A stretch of 64,000 nucleotides of DNA from Castor canadensis (Eukaryota > Chordata > Mammalia > Rodentia > Castoridae): NCBI RefSeq assembly GCF_047511655.1, contig NC_133394.1:61102501-61166500 (forward strand), read 5' to 3'. The notes beneath the pieces are model-generated. The model made no database searches. It had not been told where the DNA came from and saw nothing but the letters and a program-made list of their open reading frames with translations. Below are positions 36,427 to 48,764 of the stretch, piece by piece. The translations under genes and the position numbers were made by a program. The stretch's first letter is position 1. The number at the start of each line of letters is the position of its first letter.

Positions 36427-36548
36427 TTATTTTATTTTATTTTTGAAACATGTCTGGTTATATAGCCCAGGTTGGCCTGAAGTCATGAGTCTCCTGTCTC
36501 AGCTTCCCAAGTAATGGGATTAGAGGCTTATGCCACCATGCCTAGCCT
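36427..36548 (-). repeat. B1-like SINE, antisense
   Basis: 'tggttatatagcccaggttggcctgaagtc', 'tcagcttcccaagtaatgggattagaggc' and 'gccaccatgcctagcc' is B1 read in reverse, after a (TTTTA)n tail. Confidence 0.85.
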
Positions 36549-37249
36549 CAGGTCAATTTTAAATAAAAGTGATGATGGTAATAGCACTTATTCTTCACTT
36601 AGTGGGAAATCTTTCAATAGATTTCTTCTTGTTCTCAAGAGGAATCTTGCAATAAAATATTTTGTAACTACTCTATTATCTTAAGGACCCTCCCTTCCTT
36701 CCCTAGGCTACTCAGAGTTTCATTATGAGTGAGTGTTGAAGGGAGTTTGTTTTATAATTATTTCATTATCTCTTCTTATACTAAAATGGATTTCCCATGA
36801 AACCTTTATTATTGTAATAGCAGAAATTATAACAGTGTCTATTAAAAATGAATTAATGAACAAATGAGCTAGTGGTAGTAAGATCACCTTGAACTGTAAG
36901 TAGCTACATGGAACAAGACCACCATATGAAATTTGACCCTGCTGTGTTGCAAAAGAAAAAAATCACTCTAAAATATTAAGAATAATTTTCAAAACATAAT
37001 CTGTTCAAATATATTTTATCTTATCTGAGGATAGCTGAATACAATAGTATTGAATGAATCAGGCAATATTTCAGAAGTTAAAAGAAAGATTACATATAGT
37101 TATATATCCTGTAATGACATAGTCTTCAGTCATTAAAAAGCAAATATTATCTTAAATGTAACTGATAAAGAAGGAGCTCTTGAGATTAGAACATGCTACA
37201 ACTTGCATGAAAATAAAAGGGGATGGAATCTACGTAACTATGGGAAACT

Positions 37250-37345
37250 TATTTTAAAGTTTATAAAACTAAGAGTGGTTAAGTAATGTGGTCACTGTCA
37301 CACAGCTATTAATACAGACACTGGATATCTATGCAAGGATTCATA
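37250..37345 (-). repeat. MIR SINE fragment, antisense
   Basis: 'aaactaagagtggttaagtaatgtggtcactgtcacacagctattaatac' is antisense MIR core. Confidence 0.6.
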
Positions 37346-38409
37346 ATGAACTAGTTTTAGCGGGTATCGATGAAGAAGATAATTTGGGGATTGAGTATCA
37401 GAGATGAAAAGGAGTTACTTTCATGTATTACTTTTGTACTTCTTGTATTTTATGTCATCTGTACATGTGTAATCTAAACAAGTATGCAAATAATTTTTAA
37501 AACTGATATACTCAAACAAGTTTATCAAATAGTTTTCTATAACTTCAAATGCTTTTCAATTTTTAATTTTGTAATATGGACATGAATTATTTCATATTTA
37601 TTTAATGGTCTTCTTCAAGGGTTTAATAAGTTTCCCTGGTGAGAATTCTACCTATATACAAAATCAATATAATTTTCATATGCACATTAGTAACTAATAG
37701 TAATTTCACTTTTAGATAGAAGTAATATTGCATTTCTGTAGTAAGTGAATTTCTGTTTGTTTCCATGGCAGTTAGAGAGTCATGAGACTTGGCTCAGGTA
37801 TATTCATGTCACTTGATGTATAATACATACAATGTATATAGTCATACAACTACATGTCTTTGGTTATTGATTTGTTTTTGTTTTAAGAGTAACTTAATGT
37901 AAGAAATTCTAAAAGACTTAGTCCCCTGAATTACTTAGATTACTATATAAAATACATTTTTTCTATTTTTAAGGATTAACAATTGGGAATCTCATAATCA
38001 TAATTTAACTTTTTCTAATGATCAAATAAGCTGCTGTTCTTATGGTAATCTCAATTATGAAAGCACAATTTGATAGCTATTGTAAAGTAATTCTAACTTT
38101 ACTTAGAGTAAAGTTCTACTACCTTGGCATAGATACATGAAATGAGAACTTCCTCTTTATGTGTAGAAGTTCCATCATCTTTCTAGCAAAGTTAAACCCA
38201 TCATACTACTAAATTTTATGATAGGGAGCCCCAAGAACTTAATAAAATAAAAGAGTGCCCTAAACATATACTATTTTCAATTGATTATTTTAATAATTAT
38301 TTATTGATTATTTTATATTCTTTGACATTCTTTGAAGAAAAGAAAACTAACATGCAGATGAGGAATCATCAGGGCAAGATCAAGAACAAACAGAATATTT
38401 AGACTGTTT

Positions 38410-38580
38410 GAGAGATGGTGTGTTAGACTTTTCATCACTGTGACAAATACAAACACATGACACTGGCATGCTCCCAGTGACTTTCTTACTCCAAAACCTC
38501 CCAAAATCATGCCACAACTGGGGATCAAGCCTTTAACACATGAGTCTATGGGGACATTTCATATCAAACCATAACAGAGA
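38410..38580 (+). repeat. Internally deleted LTR-like repeat
   Basis: Starts 'gtgttagacttttcatcactgtgacaaa' and ends 'ggacatttcatatcaaaccataac', the two ends of the family at 33345-33705 with most of the middle missing. Confidence 0.5.
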
Positions 38581-39383
38581 GTCATTATAGGAAGAACCAT
38601 AGGAACAAAATCAAGACAACCCAAACTCACCCAAGAAATACAAGGAAAAACTCCTGGCACCTGAGTTATCTTCCTGCCAAACACTGAATGCTAGAAAATG
38701 ACTCCAGCTGTCCCTCTCCTTCATGTTTATCTCTTAAAGACTTGACCTTTTTTTTTTTTTACTTAAGTATGTCCCACAGCCTTACAATAAAAGTGCTCTC
38801 TCTGTATAAGCCAGAGAAAATGGAACACAGGGAGAAGCTAAGGTTAAGTTTGAAGGTTCTTGGTATCTGTATACTATGAAAGCTTCTAGAAAGCTGTAGC
38901 TGGTGTTGTCTGGGACTAGAAAAAAATAATTTTTGAGTGGGAAGAGATAAAAAATTTAATTGTCAGTCTTTCCAAATTAGTTATTATAAAATTTAATTGA
39001 AGTACATGGTCTTCCATTCTAAATGAATAATTCTTTTTACTATTAAAAAAATACCTTTTTAAAAATTAATTCTTAAGGACAGAGAAAAGCAGTAGTGTCA
39101 CAATAGTTAAGACTTTATTCCAGGAGAAACCTTTATCTTATTTGATTAATTTTAACTTTTGAAGAGTTAATGCATTTTTGTGAGAAGTACATGAAAATAA
39201 AAATCAGACTTCCCTACTAATGAGCAATAACCATATTCATATACATTTCCTATACCTTTCCATTGACTACTAGGAATATTCCCTTGTTTTCTATATAAAA
39301 ACAAACTTAGAAGGGCCCCAGGTCAGAGAGTTAGTTAGGTACCAAAAATAAGACTATTTTAACACTAAACTAATCAGAACCCA

Positions 39384-39452
39384 TTTTTTGATATTTTTTA
39401 TTGTTGCGATGGGTTGGGGGTACATTGTGGCATTTACAAAAGTTCTTACAAT
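39384..39452 (-). repeat. Very short L1 3' end insertion (69 bp), antisense
   Basis: Only the last bases of an L1 are present: a T run then 'ttggGGGTACATTGTGGCATTTACAA', identical in order to the start of 59988-60290. It is flanked by AGAACCCA at 39376-39383 and 39453-39460, a short target-site duplication. Confidence 0.75.
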
Positions 39453-39756
39453 AGAACCCAATTCTTATGCACAAGAGAAATTGAACTTTTGCAATTTAAT
39501 TGTCAGTCCTCTAGTAGGGAAGCCAAACGGCAAAAGATTCTAGTTAGTAAGGCTGGTGTATTTCACTAAATTACTAAGAAATAAGAGTTGTCTGGAAGGT
39601 TTAATGACATCACGGATTAACTAACAACATGAAAGAGCAGTGTGATAATGAATTAGTAAATATCAAACTTATATCTAGACTACATTTGGTCAGCAAATGA
39701 TAGCTAAAGACACTGAATTTAAAGTTGCTTAATCTAAACGAAATTCAGGTCTTTCA

Positions 39757-39915
39757 GCTCTTATGAAATAACTTAGGATAAGTTATTTCATCTCTCTAAA
39801 GACCAATTTCCTTAACCTATAAAAGGAAGTTAGTAGTGGCCTTTACTTCTTAAGGTGTTGTAATAATTAAATGAAAGATGAAAAATTCTTGACCAAGGTA
39901 AAATCTCAGTAATGG
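39757..39915 (+). repeat. MIR SINE
   Basis: 'ttaggataagttatttcatctctctaaagaccaatttccttaacctataaaagg' and 'gttgtaataattaaatgaaagatg' follow MIR core order. Confidence 0.75.
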
Positions 39916-41129
39916 TTTTAAAGATAATAATACCACAGAAGGAAATAATGCAGGTAAAATACCACTGTTGTTTAAACATACATATAATAAAATAAATTAA
40001 ACATTGCAATAAATTTATGAGGTTTAAGTATATTTTTTACAACTTAAGGAATTTGATCTCTGGTTTTTCTGTCTTCCCCCAGTTCTGACAAAGGAGGCAA
40101 GGACAATCCAACCATGAGCATTTCAACTTTTTTTATCATAGTGTTTAAAGTAATAAGCAACAGACATTTGTTCACAAGATAATAATTCTGATTTCAAACA
40201 TCCCTGAAGTAGAATTAAAGAAAATCAGGTTAATTAGAGCTATTAAGAAAAAAGGAAAGACATAAATTATGCCTACTATGAATTAAGATAAATCTGACAG
40301 AAGGCAGACATCATTTTCCTACCTCCCGGATGATTCCAATGCATAAATGTTTTTATTGCAGATTTCATTGTGATAGTCAAAAAAGGGTAACACATACTTG
40401 AGCTATCTTCCTAAAGAACCCTGAGATCAGTTGTTCTGTCATGATAAACTCTGAACAAAGTCTATTTAGAAAATGAATGAAGGAGAAATTAGTGGATAGA
40501 TGCAGGGAAGGATAGGAGTTATATATGACAAGGAATCAAGCTTAGGAGCAGAAGCATGGGAGACTTTTCATAAACTAGTGAATTTCAGATCACTTTATCA
40601 CAATCTCATTGCTGGGGAGGTGGAAGTCAGGAATGAATTGACTACTGGGAAATGCCAAGAGACTTCTGCCTATTTTCAGTGTGAAAACTGCAACAAATAA
40701 CTGACTTAAATGATATCGTGTGCTGAGGGACACAAATGAATCATGAAATTATTTTGTTGTGACTGCACATACAACCATGTCAAAATGATTTACTACTGAG
40801 ACTCTCACACTCCTTTTGGCAGGCATATTCTCATGATTACATTTGCTACTTGCCCCCATTCTCTCCAAACTACAAATTGTACAAAGATGCTAAAAGTTAA
40901 GAGTGCTGATGTTCCTGGGAATGGTTACATATTTCCATCTCCACAATGATGTTTATATCCATGTTGAACATTTTTAGAATGTTTGTCCTTTCTCTGGTTG
41001 CTCCCTAACAGATTTTCCTTTGCTTCATTTTATGTTCAAAAGCTCAACTATATGTAAGATAATATAAATGGTGTCTTATAAATACCACATATGATATCAT
41101 AGCATGTATGATATGTACATATTTCAATA

Positions 41130-41178
41130 TAGACAGATAGATGATGATGATAATAGACAGATAGATAGATAGACAGAT
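41130..41178. repeat. GATA/GACA/GATGAT microsatellite next to exon B acceptor
   Basis: Mixed tetranucleotide run (AGACAGATAG, GATGATGATAATAG, then AGATAGATAGATAGACAG) ending about 38 bp before the exon at 41217. Confidence 0.9.
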
Positions 41179-41216
41179 GTAATCTCAATTAACTGAATAA
41201 TAATTTTCCCCTGCAG

Positions 41217-41371
41217 GAACTCAAGAGGAAGATGAAGGAGATGACTGTCTGTTGGGGTCTGTGGATGAATTCTGGTGGTTTCCGCACATGTGGAGTCACA
41301 TGCAGCCCCACCTCTTCCATAATGAGTCATCTTTGGTGGAGCAGATGTTTCTCAACAAAAAGTTTGCCTTA
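41217..41371 (+). CDS. NDST3: NDST3 internal exon B (deacetylase zinc-site exon, 155 bp)
   Basis: The acceptor is TTTTCCCCTGCAG ending at 41216 and the donor is GTAAGT at 41372. The exon takes up the one nucleotide left by exon A to complete a Gly codon, then runs 51 codons and ends in phase 0. It encodes the acidic stretch EEDEGDD, then [16 protein letters not shown] and [10 protein letters not shown]. The His-x-x-x-His spacing in HMWSH matches the metal-ligand pair I recall for the NDST1 deacetylase site; the third ligand, an Asp in the DIDD motif, would be in an upstream exon. NES is a potential N-glycosylation sequon common to the family. Two positions look unusual against remembered paralogs: Gln after GT, where Glu is expected, and Phe in EQMFLNKK, where Ile is expected. 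A GATA/GACA microsatellite lies about 38 bp upstream of the acceptor. Confidence 0.92.
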
Positions 41372-44300
41372 GTAAGTACCTTACTTTGACTACTGCATTG
41401 AAGTAGCCTATATTGACTAGAGAAATAACAAGGTTTTCATATTAAAAACTTCCTTGAGACTTTGGCATATTGGCCCTCTCTAAGCAGCTTTTCTCTCTGA
41501 TCATTAAGAAGATCTTGGGATTGCAGTCTTTCAGTTTGAGGCTCGTGAGCATGTATTGGGTGCTTATCACCATGTTAATGCTTTAAGGGGTCTAATTTTA
41601 AGAGACACTTCACAAGATGCAAAACTGTTACTGTAACACTATGGACAGAGCTCATAAGACTTATCTACTGTCCAGAAAGAGCTTCCTACTGCACTAGGAA
41701 GGCAGAATATACACATTGATCAAATCTCCAACAAAATGAGATAGTCCATGATTTAGTGTCAAACTGTAAATACAAAACTCTTAGTTCAGAGAAAGAAGTG
41801 TCATTGGGAGTGGTAAGGGATGAGTTCTTGTGGAAATGCCATTGGGTACATCCTGAAATACCAGTAAAATTTATGTGTTGGGATAAACTGGAGTGAAATA
41901 AGACTAAAGTAAAATACCAGGAAAGAGACCATAAAGTGGTCACAAGACAATGAAGACTCCATCTAGGAAATGAAAAGATATTCCAAACATACATGTTATA
42001 TGGATAGAACATTTGGTTGGCTTAAGTAAGGCATATTGTTTATACTGAAGGGTTTATGATTTGGACCAGGGGAATTCACAGTAAAAGTTTTAAGTTTGAG
42101 TAGTTCACCTTTGTGGTACTATAATCAAAGTTATACAAGAAGGTATTAGAATTCATAAACTCTATTGTTCTTTCTTAAAGACATAAAAAATCAGGAGTTC
42201 ATGCTTGTTTTTTAACTTTAATCTACTCCCCAAAATAAACATTTTAGAGGGCATCCTTGTTATGGATTGATATCTTGTACAAAAAGTAAGAATAGGGTTT
42301 GTCTAAACTTATATCATGAAACAAATTACAAGCTCCTATAAGATGAAGAGTCACCTTTTTTCCAAAAAACTAAAGATAGTAAATAGCATATAAAATTGGG
42401 CAATTTGCAATAGGACTAAAAATTCTATCTCAGTACAGCAAGCATTGATTCTGTTATCTGCAGAAGTTTAACACTGCTGATTTTAAAAATATTAATCACC
42501 AAGTGATGATGTGGAGATTACTTGTGAAGTTGCTAAGTAAATCCGTAACGAAAAAGAGAAAGGAATTTGTGAGGGAAGAAAATATGTAAATATAGTGAGA
42601 GAAGGCAGGAAGGTTTGTTATTTTTGTTGCTGTTTTGGTAGCCTTCAAAAATAGTTTATCAGAGCAAGTTTGATAAAAAGACAAGTCATTCACTGTTTTA
42701 TCCCTTACAACTCAAACAGTATTTAGAAAAATAGGTGTTCTATTATCATGTGAGTGAGTCAATGGATGCCAATATTGTGTTCATATTTAAAATTTTTAAT
42801 ACTTGAGAGCAAATATGGTAAGAATATGAGTTACATGTTTTTTTTACAATTTCATCATAAACTGAAAGAATAATTCTAAATCAAAATCTGAATTGATTTG
42901 ATCTGATAATCTTATAATCTGATAATTCTTATCCTCCTAATTCAAGTGCAAGCAGAGATTGCTTAGGAATGTCATTTCTAACTATATGATGACAAACCAG
43001 ATTATGGTGCTTGAGGCAGCAGAGAACAGTCATGGAGGATGAAGATCCTCATCTTCAGAAATAAGACTAAATATATTTTTAATGTTTAATCAAATATAAA
43101 TCAATGGATTTTTTATTGGTCAAGGGAAGATAGATAAGGAAGAAAGACTGAGTCCTGGATTAGCTAGTCCCCAGCCATTACAACATAAAAGAGAATGTAT
43201 ACGTAAAGCATTTAGAGCAGCAGTTAGCACATAACTTTCAGTAGATGGCAGCTGTTATTTTTATTATCGTTATATTTAATATCATAAAATTATCATCTTC
43301 AATTTTTGCCTGGGCTCTTGAGTTGTTTAAAGTAACTGGTAATAGGGACAGAATCTGTACGTTTAAAAGTTTGTTTTGTATTGATATGATTTCCTTAATG
43401 TGAATTTTATACAATTTATAAACATGCATTAGCTAAGACTTACTTACCATTAAGGCATTAGAGCTCCAAATTGCATTGCAGCTAAATTTAAAGGTCTAAT
43501 AAGAAAAGACCAATTGTTTAAGTTTCTCTATATTTTGTGTTAGTTCCTTCATTTCTCACAATATTTCTGTATTATTTCCTATATTTCTTTATAGGTATAA
43601 TTATTTTTCCTTTATGTATGAGAATCACAGAAATATAGTAACTACTTTGTGACAGAATTAAAACCAGAAATTCAAGTCTTGTGATTCTACATAAACTGTG
43701 CCACTTGGGTTTCCCCACTAGCCTCTTGGACCCAATTCACAGGTTTAAGTGTAGATTTCCCTACTTATTGGTAATCCTGGCAATATAAGAGAAATGGAGA
43801 ATTTGAGGTAGAAGTTACAGAGCAACTTTTCCCTTGGATTTCTAGAGTAACTTTCCACATGATTGAATATTATTTACCAGTTGATATAGAAACTACTCCA
43901 ATTCAGCTGAAACTATTCTGGAGGAAACCCTTCGCTGTTACATTCCTAAATTAGTTTATATCCTGCTTTTCTCCATCAGATTGGAGGCTCTCGATTTTTA
44001 AATGAACATAAATGTTTCCCAATGAAAGAACATTCAAAGAAGCATTGGGCTGCCCTCAGAACAAATAGGTGTTCAAACCAAGGATGAAGGTCATGGATGC
44101 AATATTCAAATGGGTGATTGAGTTAAAGAATGTTTAAAGTCTCCTTCCAACTAAGAATCTGAGACTATGATCTGAAACTCTAGGCCCTACTTTCACTATC
44201 TATAGCCAAACACCTGTCATTTTCATTGAGTATTGAAAATTACTTCTGACCTATTATCCTCTTGCACAATGTGGACACATGCAACTCACAGAGGAATTTG

Positions 44301-47053
44301 ATGCCCATTTAATTTAGCTTTCAAAGCTCTGTCTAATAACTTAGTATGGAACATTAAACAAATTGCTTAAGCAAACTTGCATTTGATGATTGCAACTATC
44401 AAAGGGAATGCAGCTTTAGAGTTTGATTTTTTCTAAAAAAAAACTTAGTTATCAAATAAGTACTAGCTCCAGAATTGAACTGAAATTTTAAATGGAGACT
44501 TTTTTTGAAAGGTACCATCTCTGAAGTAAAGATTAATTTTACATTGATAACTGAACTACCACACTGTCTGAATTATCTACTGCACAGCTTCAAAAATAAG
44601 AGAAGGTAGCCCTAGAAAAGTAAAATTATCAATAAAAAATACTCTCAGTTGAAGAATTGTACCTAAATTTTGGCAAATCTAGTAGTTTAATTTTTAATGA
44701 TAAAATAATTAATAGAGTTTTTTCTTAGAATTCTTTGTTAGTATCAGATAATATTTAACATTCTTTCAGACAATATTATAAAAATTTTTAATAGTGTAAC
44801 AAGTTCCTGAAAACATGAAGTCATACTGTGGATTGTAGTTTTGATTGCATTATCATCATTTTTCAAATAATGGCTCTTTTTCTCCTTCTTTTCCAAGTTT
44901 AGCAGATGTCTATGGCCAATTATATAACATTTTAGATTGGTAAGCACATTAACTTTTCCAATATGGAAATAAAGATTATAGTACCAAAATATAATTTAAA
45001 ATATATTGAAAGACTTGATGATTTAAGAAATATGTGATAATCTTTCAATTAGTTTGCTTGCTAGTAGAGAAGCAATAAATCCTATCATTTTTATTTCAGT
45101 GGAGCATTTTATTAAAAGGCACACTATACTTTCATTTTATTAATATTGAATACAGAGTGTAATTTTAGTGGTCTTAATAGAAGTGGAGAGTACCAACCAG
45201 GATGCAGAGTCCACTCAGAGCTGGTAGACACTTCCAGAGTAATCTAGGCAGCACAATTTAAGAAAGACACTGGCCATTACACAGTGCAGGATGGCCAAAG
45301 TCTATATAAAATTTACTTCATAAAATGAATGGCTTCACAAAATGAAGGGCAAGAGATAAGATAGGAGACTAAAGGATATATTATCAAGTTTAATATTCAA
45401 CTTAAGAGGGCTGGTATGTTCATGCTAGCTATTTACAATGTAAAATGTGACAATACTATCTCTAATGCCACTATCACTGTATACCCTCCCCCAAGATGTC
45501 CCAAACCTTTCAGCTACTCAGCAACGAAATGAACCTGGCCCACAAACTGTCTCCAGTCTTCAACCCTCATCTGCCAGCAGTTGTGACTAGTCAATAGTAT
45601 AACATGCTGATTGGTAACTATTTTGAGTATGGCTAATATAATCAGCAATCTTAGGATTTAGAAAGAACTAGAATCAGTGTAATCATGAAGGAAATCACAA
45701 AAGAGCAGCAAATTAAATTTAAATAAGCTTCTAGGAAGAATGATACTTGACATCTAGTAGGTATTCAATAAATGATTATTAGATGAAAATAAATAAATAT
45801 TTCTTCAAGCTCTTAAAATTCTATTCATTATGATCTTAAAATGCACTTTTTTGTTATCATTTGGATGATCCAACAGGCAGGAAATGACTAACATTGAAAA
45901 GATGGTTTGCTATTGGCAGTTCCCCAGAGAAAGAGGCATGTAGTATTATGTAGGGCTACCTGGAGAGGCACTGGAGTTGGTCAGGAGGCAGAGGAAACAA
46001 GGCAAAAATGTGGTTTCTGGAGGGAAGGGAAGGCAAATGCAGGGAAAGCAGCTTAAGGTCAGCTACTTTGAATGCTTTCAATGGGTTCTGAGGTGTCTTA
46101 GTTGCCTGGTCCATGACCCTGGGGTGATTAGAGCAGGGAAATAATTGGTGGCTGAGGTAGAAGCTCTGGATTGGTTGATTTGCATTTGAAGAGTGTGCAG
46201 TCAGGCAAGAAGACTATGTTATCTCCAAGAAGTAGCTAGAGCAAGAATCTCTCCAGGATCAGTAGGTCCCGGATATCAAATCAGCAGAAAATAAAAAGAC
46301 ATGATTGATACATTTAAAGATGCTTCACTCCAGGTTTTGTATCTTGAAGCAACTGATTTTCAAACTTCTCATCATCCCAGTTGCCATACTTGTACCATTT
46401 GTAACTTGTCCTTCTTCCCAATATATGTTGCGCCAATGAAGTCTGATGGTCTTAGGAGAGCAGAAAACAGCAAAATACTTTTTATTTTCATTTGTACTTT
46501 ACTTCCACTAATGTAGCCAAATATCACATTAAATTTTTAAGCCATTGCATCATAACTGTGCCTGCCAGATCTCTGACAATGAGCTCTTTATTAAGCCTTC
46601 TGGTATTAATTTTTTTGTTCAATTGATTTTGCTAACTAAATGCAAGTCTTGAGATTACAACTGTCACTTTATTGTTTCATATTTGTTCTATATTCAGTGT
46701 TACAGTATGTAAATATCCCAATAAAGATTGTTATATAACAGTCTTTATATATTTGCTAGCTCTGTGTCCTTCCTATTTTTTATGATTTTTGCATTTTTAT
46801 CATTATTGGTAAAACTGAGCATATCATGGTTAGAGATTTGTAGAGGGCAACAGTCTTTATTCCAAATTAATATAGATCCAGTAATCACCATTATTTCAAA
46901 ATAGTTGCTATATCAACTGCAAATTTGTTTAATTCAACTAATATCCATAAGGATAACACAAAATGTCACAGGGAGCCTTTATAAAATCAGGAATGAAGAT
47001 GTGCATGACATTTTTCTGATACCACTTTAGAACTATTTTAAAAGGAATGTTTA

Positions 47054-47404
47054 GGGGCTGGGCATGATGACTCACACCTGCAATCTCAGCTACTTAGGAA
47101 GCAAAGATCAAGAACATCATGATTGAGGCCAACCTGGGCAAAAAGTTAGCAAGACCTCCCCACAACCATTAATCACCTGGGCCAGGTGTGGTGCCCAGTT
47201 TATGTAATCCCAGGCACCTGGAGACATAGATAGGAGGATCATGGTCCAGGCTGGCCTGGGCAAAAGGTGAAAGACCCTATGTAAAAAGTAACTTAAGCAA
47301 AAAAGAAAAAAAAGAGGGCTGGGGTATGACTCAAGTGGTAGAGCACCTGCCAAGCAAGCACAAGGCTCTGAGTTCAAACCCCACTACTGCCCCCCAAATA
47401 AAGG
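47054..47404 (+). repeat. Trimeric SINE: two 7SL-like units plus ID
   Basis: Unit 1 (47054-47152) has 'gatgactcacacctgcaatctcagctact' and 'ggccaacctgggcaaaaagttagc'. Unit 2 (about 47172-47280) has 'gtaatcccaggcacctgg' and 'ggctggcctgggcaaaaggt'. Unit 3 (47316-47395) is an ID with 'ggggtatgactcaagtggtagagcacctgcc' and 'ttcaaaccccactactgcc'. Confidence 0.9.
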
Positions 47405-47667
47405 AAGAAAATGATAAGGTAATAAATATAATAGTTCCTCAAAGTTATTGCTGTCTTCTTTATTACTTCTCAATCAGTTCTTTAGCAATCTTAAGTTTTA
47501 TGGGTTTGACTTTAGGCTCATTGATTTACAGACTCCAGAATCCTATCATTCTTCTCTTTTTATGTTGTTTTTTTTTTTAAAGTTTGGCATATTTTCAACT
47601 CATGAATCTTCTTATTTGCTTTCTTTACGATTAATGAAAGTATTTTCGTATCAAACCTACATGCTTA

Positions 47668-47862
47668 GCAGGGCATGGTCACTCAGACTTGTAAACCCAG
47701 TCACTTGGGAGGTGGAGAGGAACACAATTTGAGGCCAGCCTAGGCAAAAAGTTAGCTAGACCCCATCTCAAACAATAAGACAGCATAGTGGCCACACCTG
47801 TCATTCCAGCCATGCATGGAACAATCGTGATCCAGGCCAGCCCAAGCAAAAGCCTGGAAATT
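47668..47862 (+). repeat. Dimeric 7SL-like SINE without ID unit
   Basis: 'gggcatggtcactcagacttgtaaacccagtcacttggg' and 'ggccagcctaggcaaaaagttagc', then a second unit 'cacacctgtcattccagcc' to 'ccaggccagcccaagcaaaagc'. Confidence 0.8.
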
Positions 47863-48321
47863 TTAAAATAATTTGTAATTACTTTGGTTTATATCATTAC
47901 CTCTTCATCTAATTTTATGCTTAACTCATCATAAATATCTTGTTTTCTTTGATAAAGTAGAAGTAGAATAGGTAAGCAGATATTCTACTGTTTTACTCTA
48001 TCATCAAAGTATTTCAAATCTCCCCCTTCACTTGTGTGAATATGGCAAATTTATTTCCAGCTGATCAGAGATATTTTCAGTTAGCAATTTCTGGAAAATT
48101 AATTTGTTCTGGTATTTATTCTCCTTAGCATTCCCTTATATTATCAGTTACTTGTTTTCTCCTTTTTTCAAATAATTGTAATCTTTAGAAGAAATTACTT
48201 CTTTTAGCTGCATTCCACTTATTAGTAGCAATTGTTTTACAACTATTTGTTTGCCAAAATATTTTAAAATCTATGTTCCTAAATTGAAAGATCATGTCTA
48301 ATTGTTTTCAGAATTAGATTT

Positions 48322-48409
48322 TTGTTGTTGTTGTTGGCACTGGGGTTTGAATTTAGGCTCTCATGCTTACTAGGTAGGTGCTCTACCACATCAGCCACTC
48401 TGCCAATCC
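48322..48409 (-). repeat. ID SINE, antisense
   Basis: 'ggcactggggtttgaatttaggctctcatgcttactaggtaggtgctctacca' is an ID in reverse. Flanked by CAGAATTA (48309-48316 and 48410-48417). Confidence 0.9.
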
Positions 48410-48680
48410 CAGAATTAAGTATTTTTTAAGTATTTTGAACTCTAAGGTGACACTGTCGTCTCCTCCCCAGAGTGCTAATGCTTCCACATAGATGATAAAA
48501 TTCCACAACGTTAGAATGGAGTGATAAGGATGGAGACAAGCAAGGAACAATAGGGAAAAGCAGACAAACTGTATTACTCAAAAGTAATCAGTGGATGTGG
48601 GTTTGAAATAGATTCGGTGGGGCTTTTTATTTGACAGAGAATGAGGAAGCAAAAGGGAACAGGTCAAAAGTAACATTGAG

Positions 48681-48764
48681 AAGGCAGGCAGAATGCCTCA
48701 ACTGGTAGAGCACCTGCCTAGCATGAGGCCCTAAGTTCAAACCTCAATACTGCCCCCAAAAATT
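48681..48764 (+). repeat. ID SINE
   Basis: 'gcctcaactggtagagcacctgcctagcatgaggccctaagttcaaacctcaatactgcc' with a short A-rich tail. Confidence 0.9.

Larger units (their letters stand above)
34320..41216 (+). other. NDST3 intron between exons A and B (6.9 kb)
   Basis: The intron is bounded by GTAAGA and CAG. It contains an old antisense L1 (34520-36410), a B1-like SINE, MIR pieces, an internally deleted LTR-like copy and a 69-bp L1 3' end insertion. From about 36600 to 38400 and from 39950 to 41100 I see only AT-rich sequence with no recognised repeat or gene. The last 90 bp hold a GATA/GACA microsatellite followed by a short pyrimidine tract. Confidence 0.85.

Noticed and set aside
41686-42012. 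108-residue minus-strand frame just after exon B
   Set aside because: Low-complexity aromatic/Ser-rich translation of AT-rich intron; no family features.
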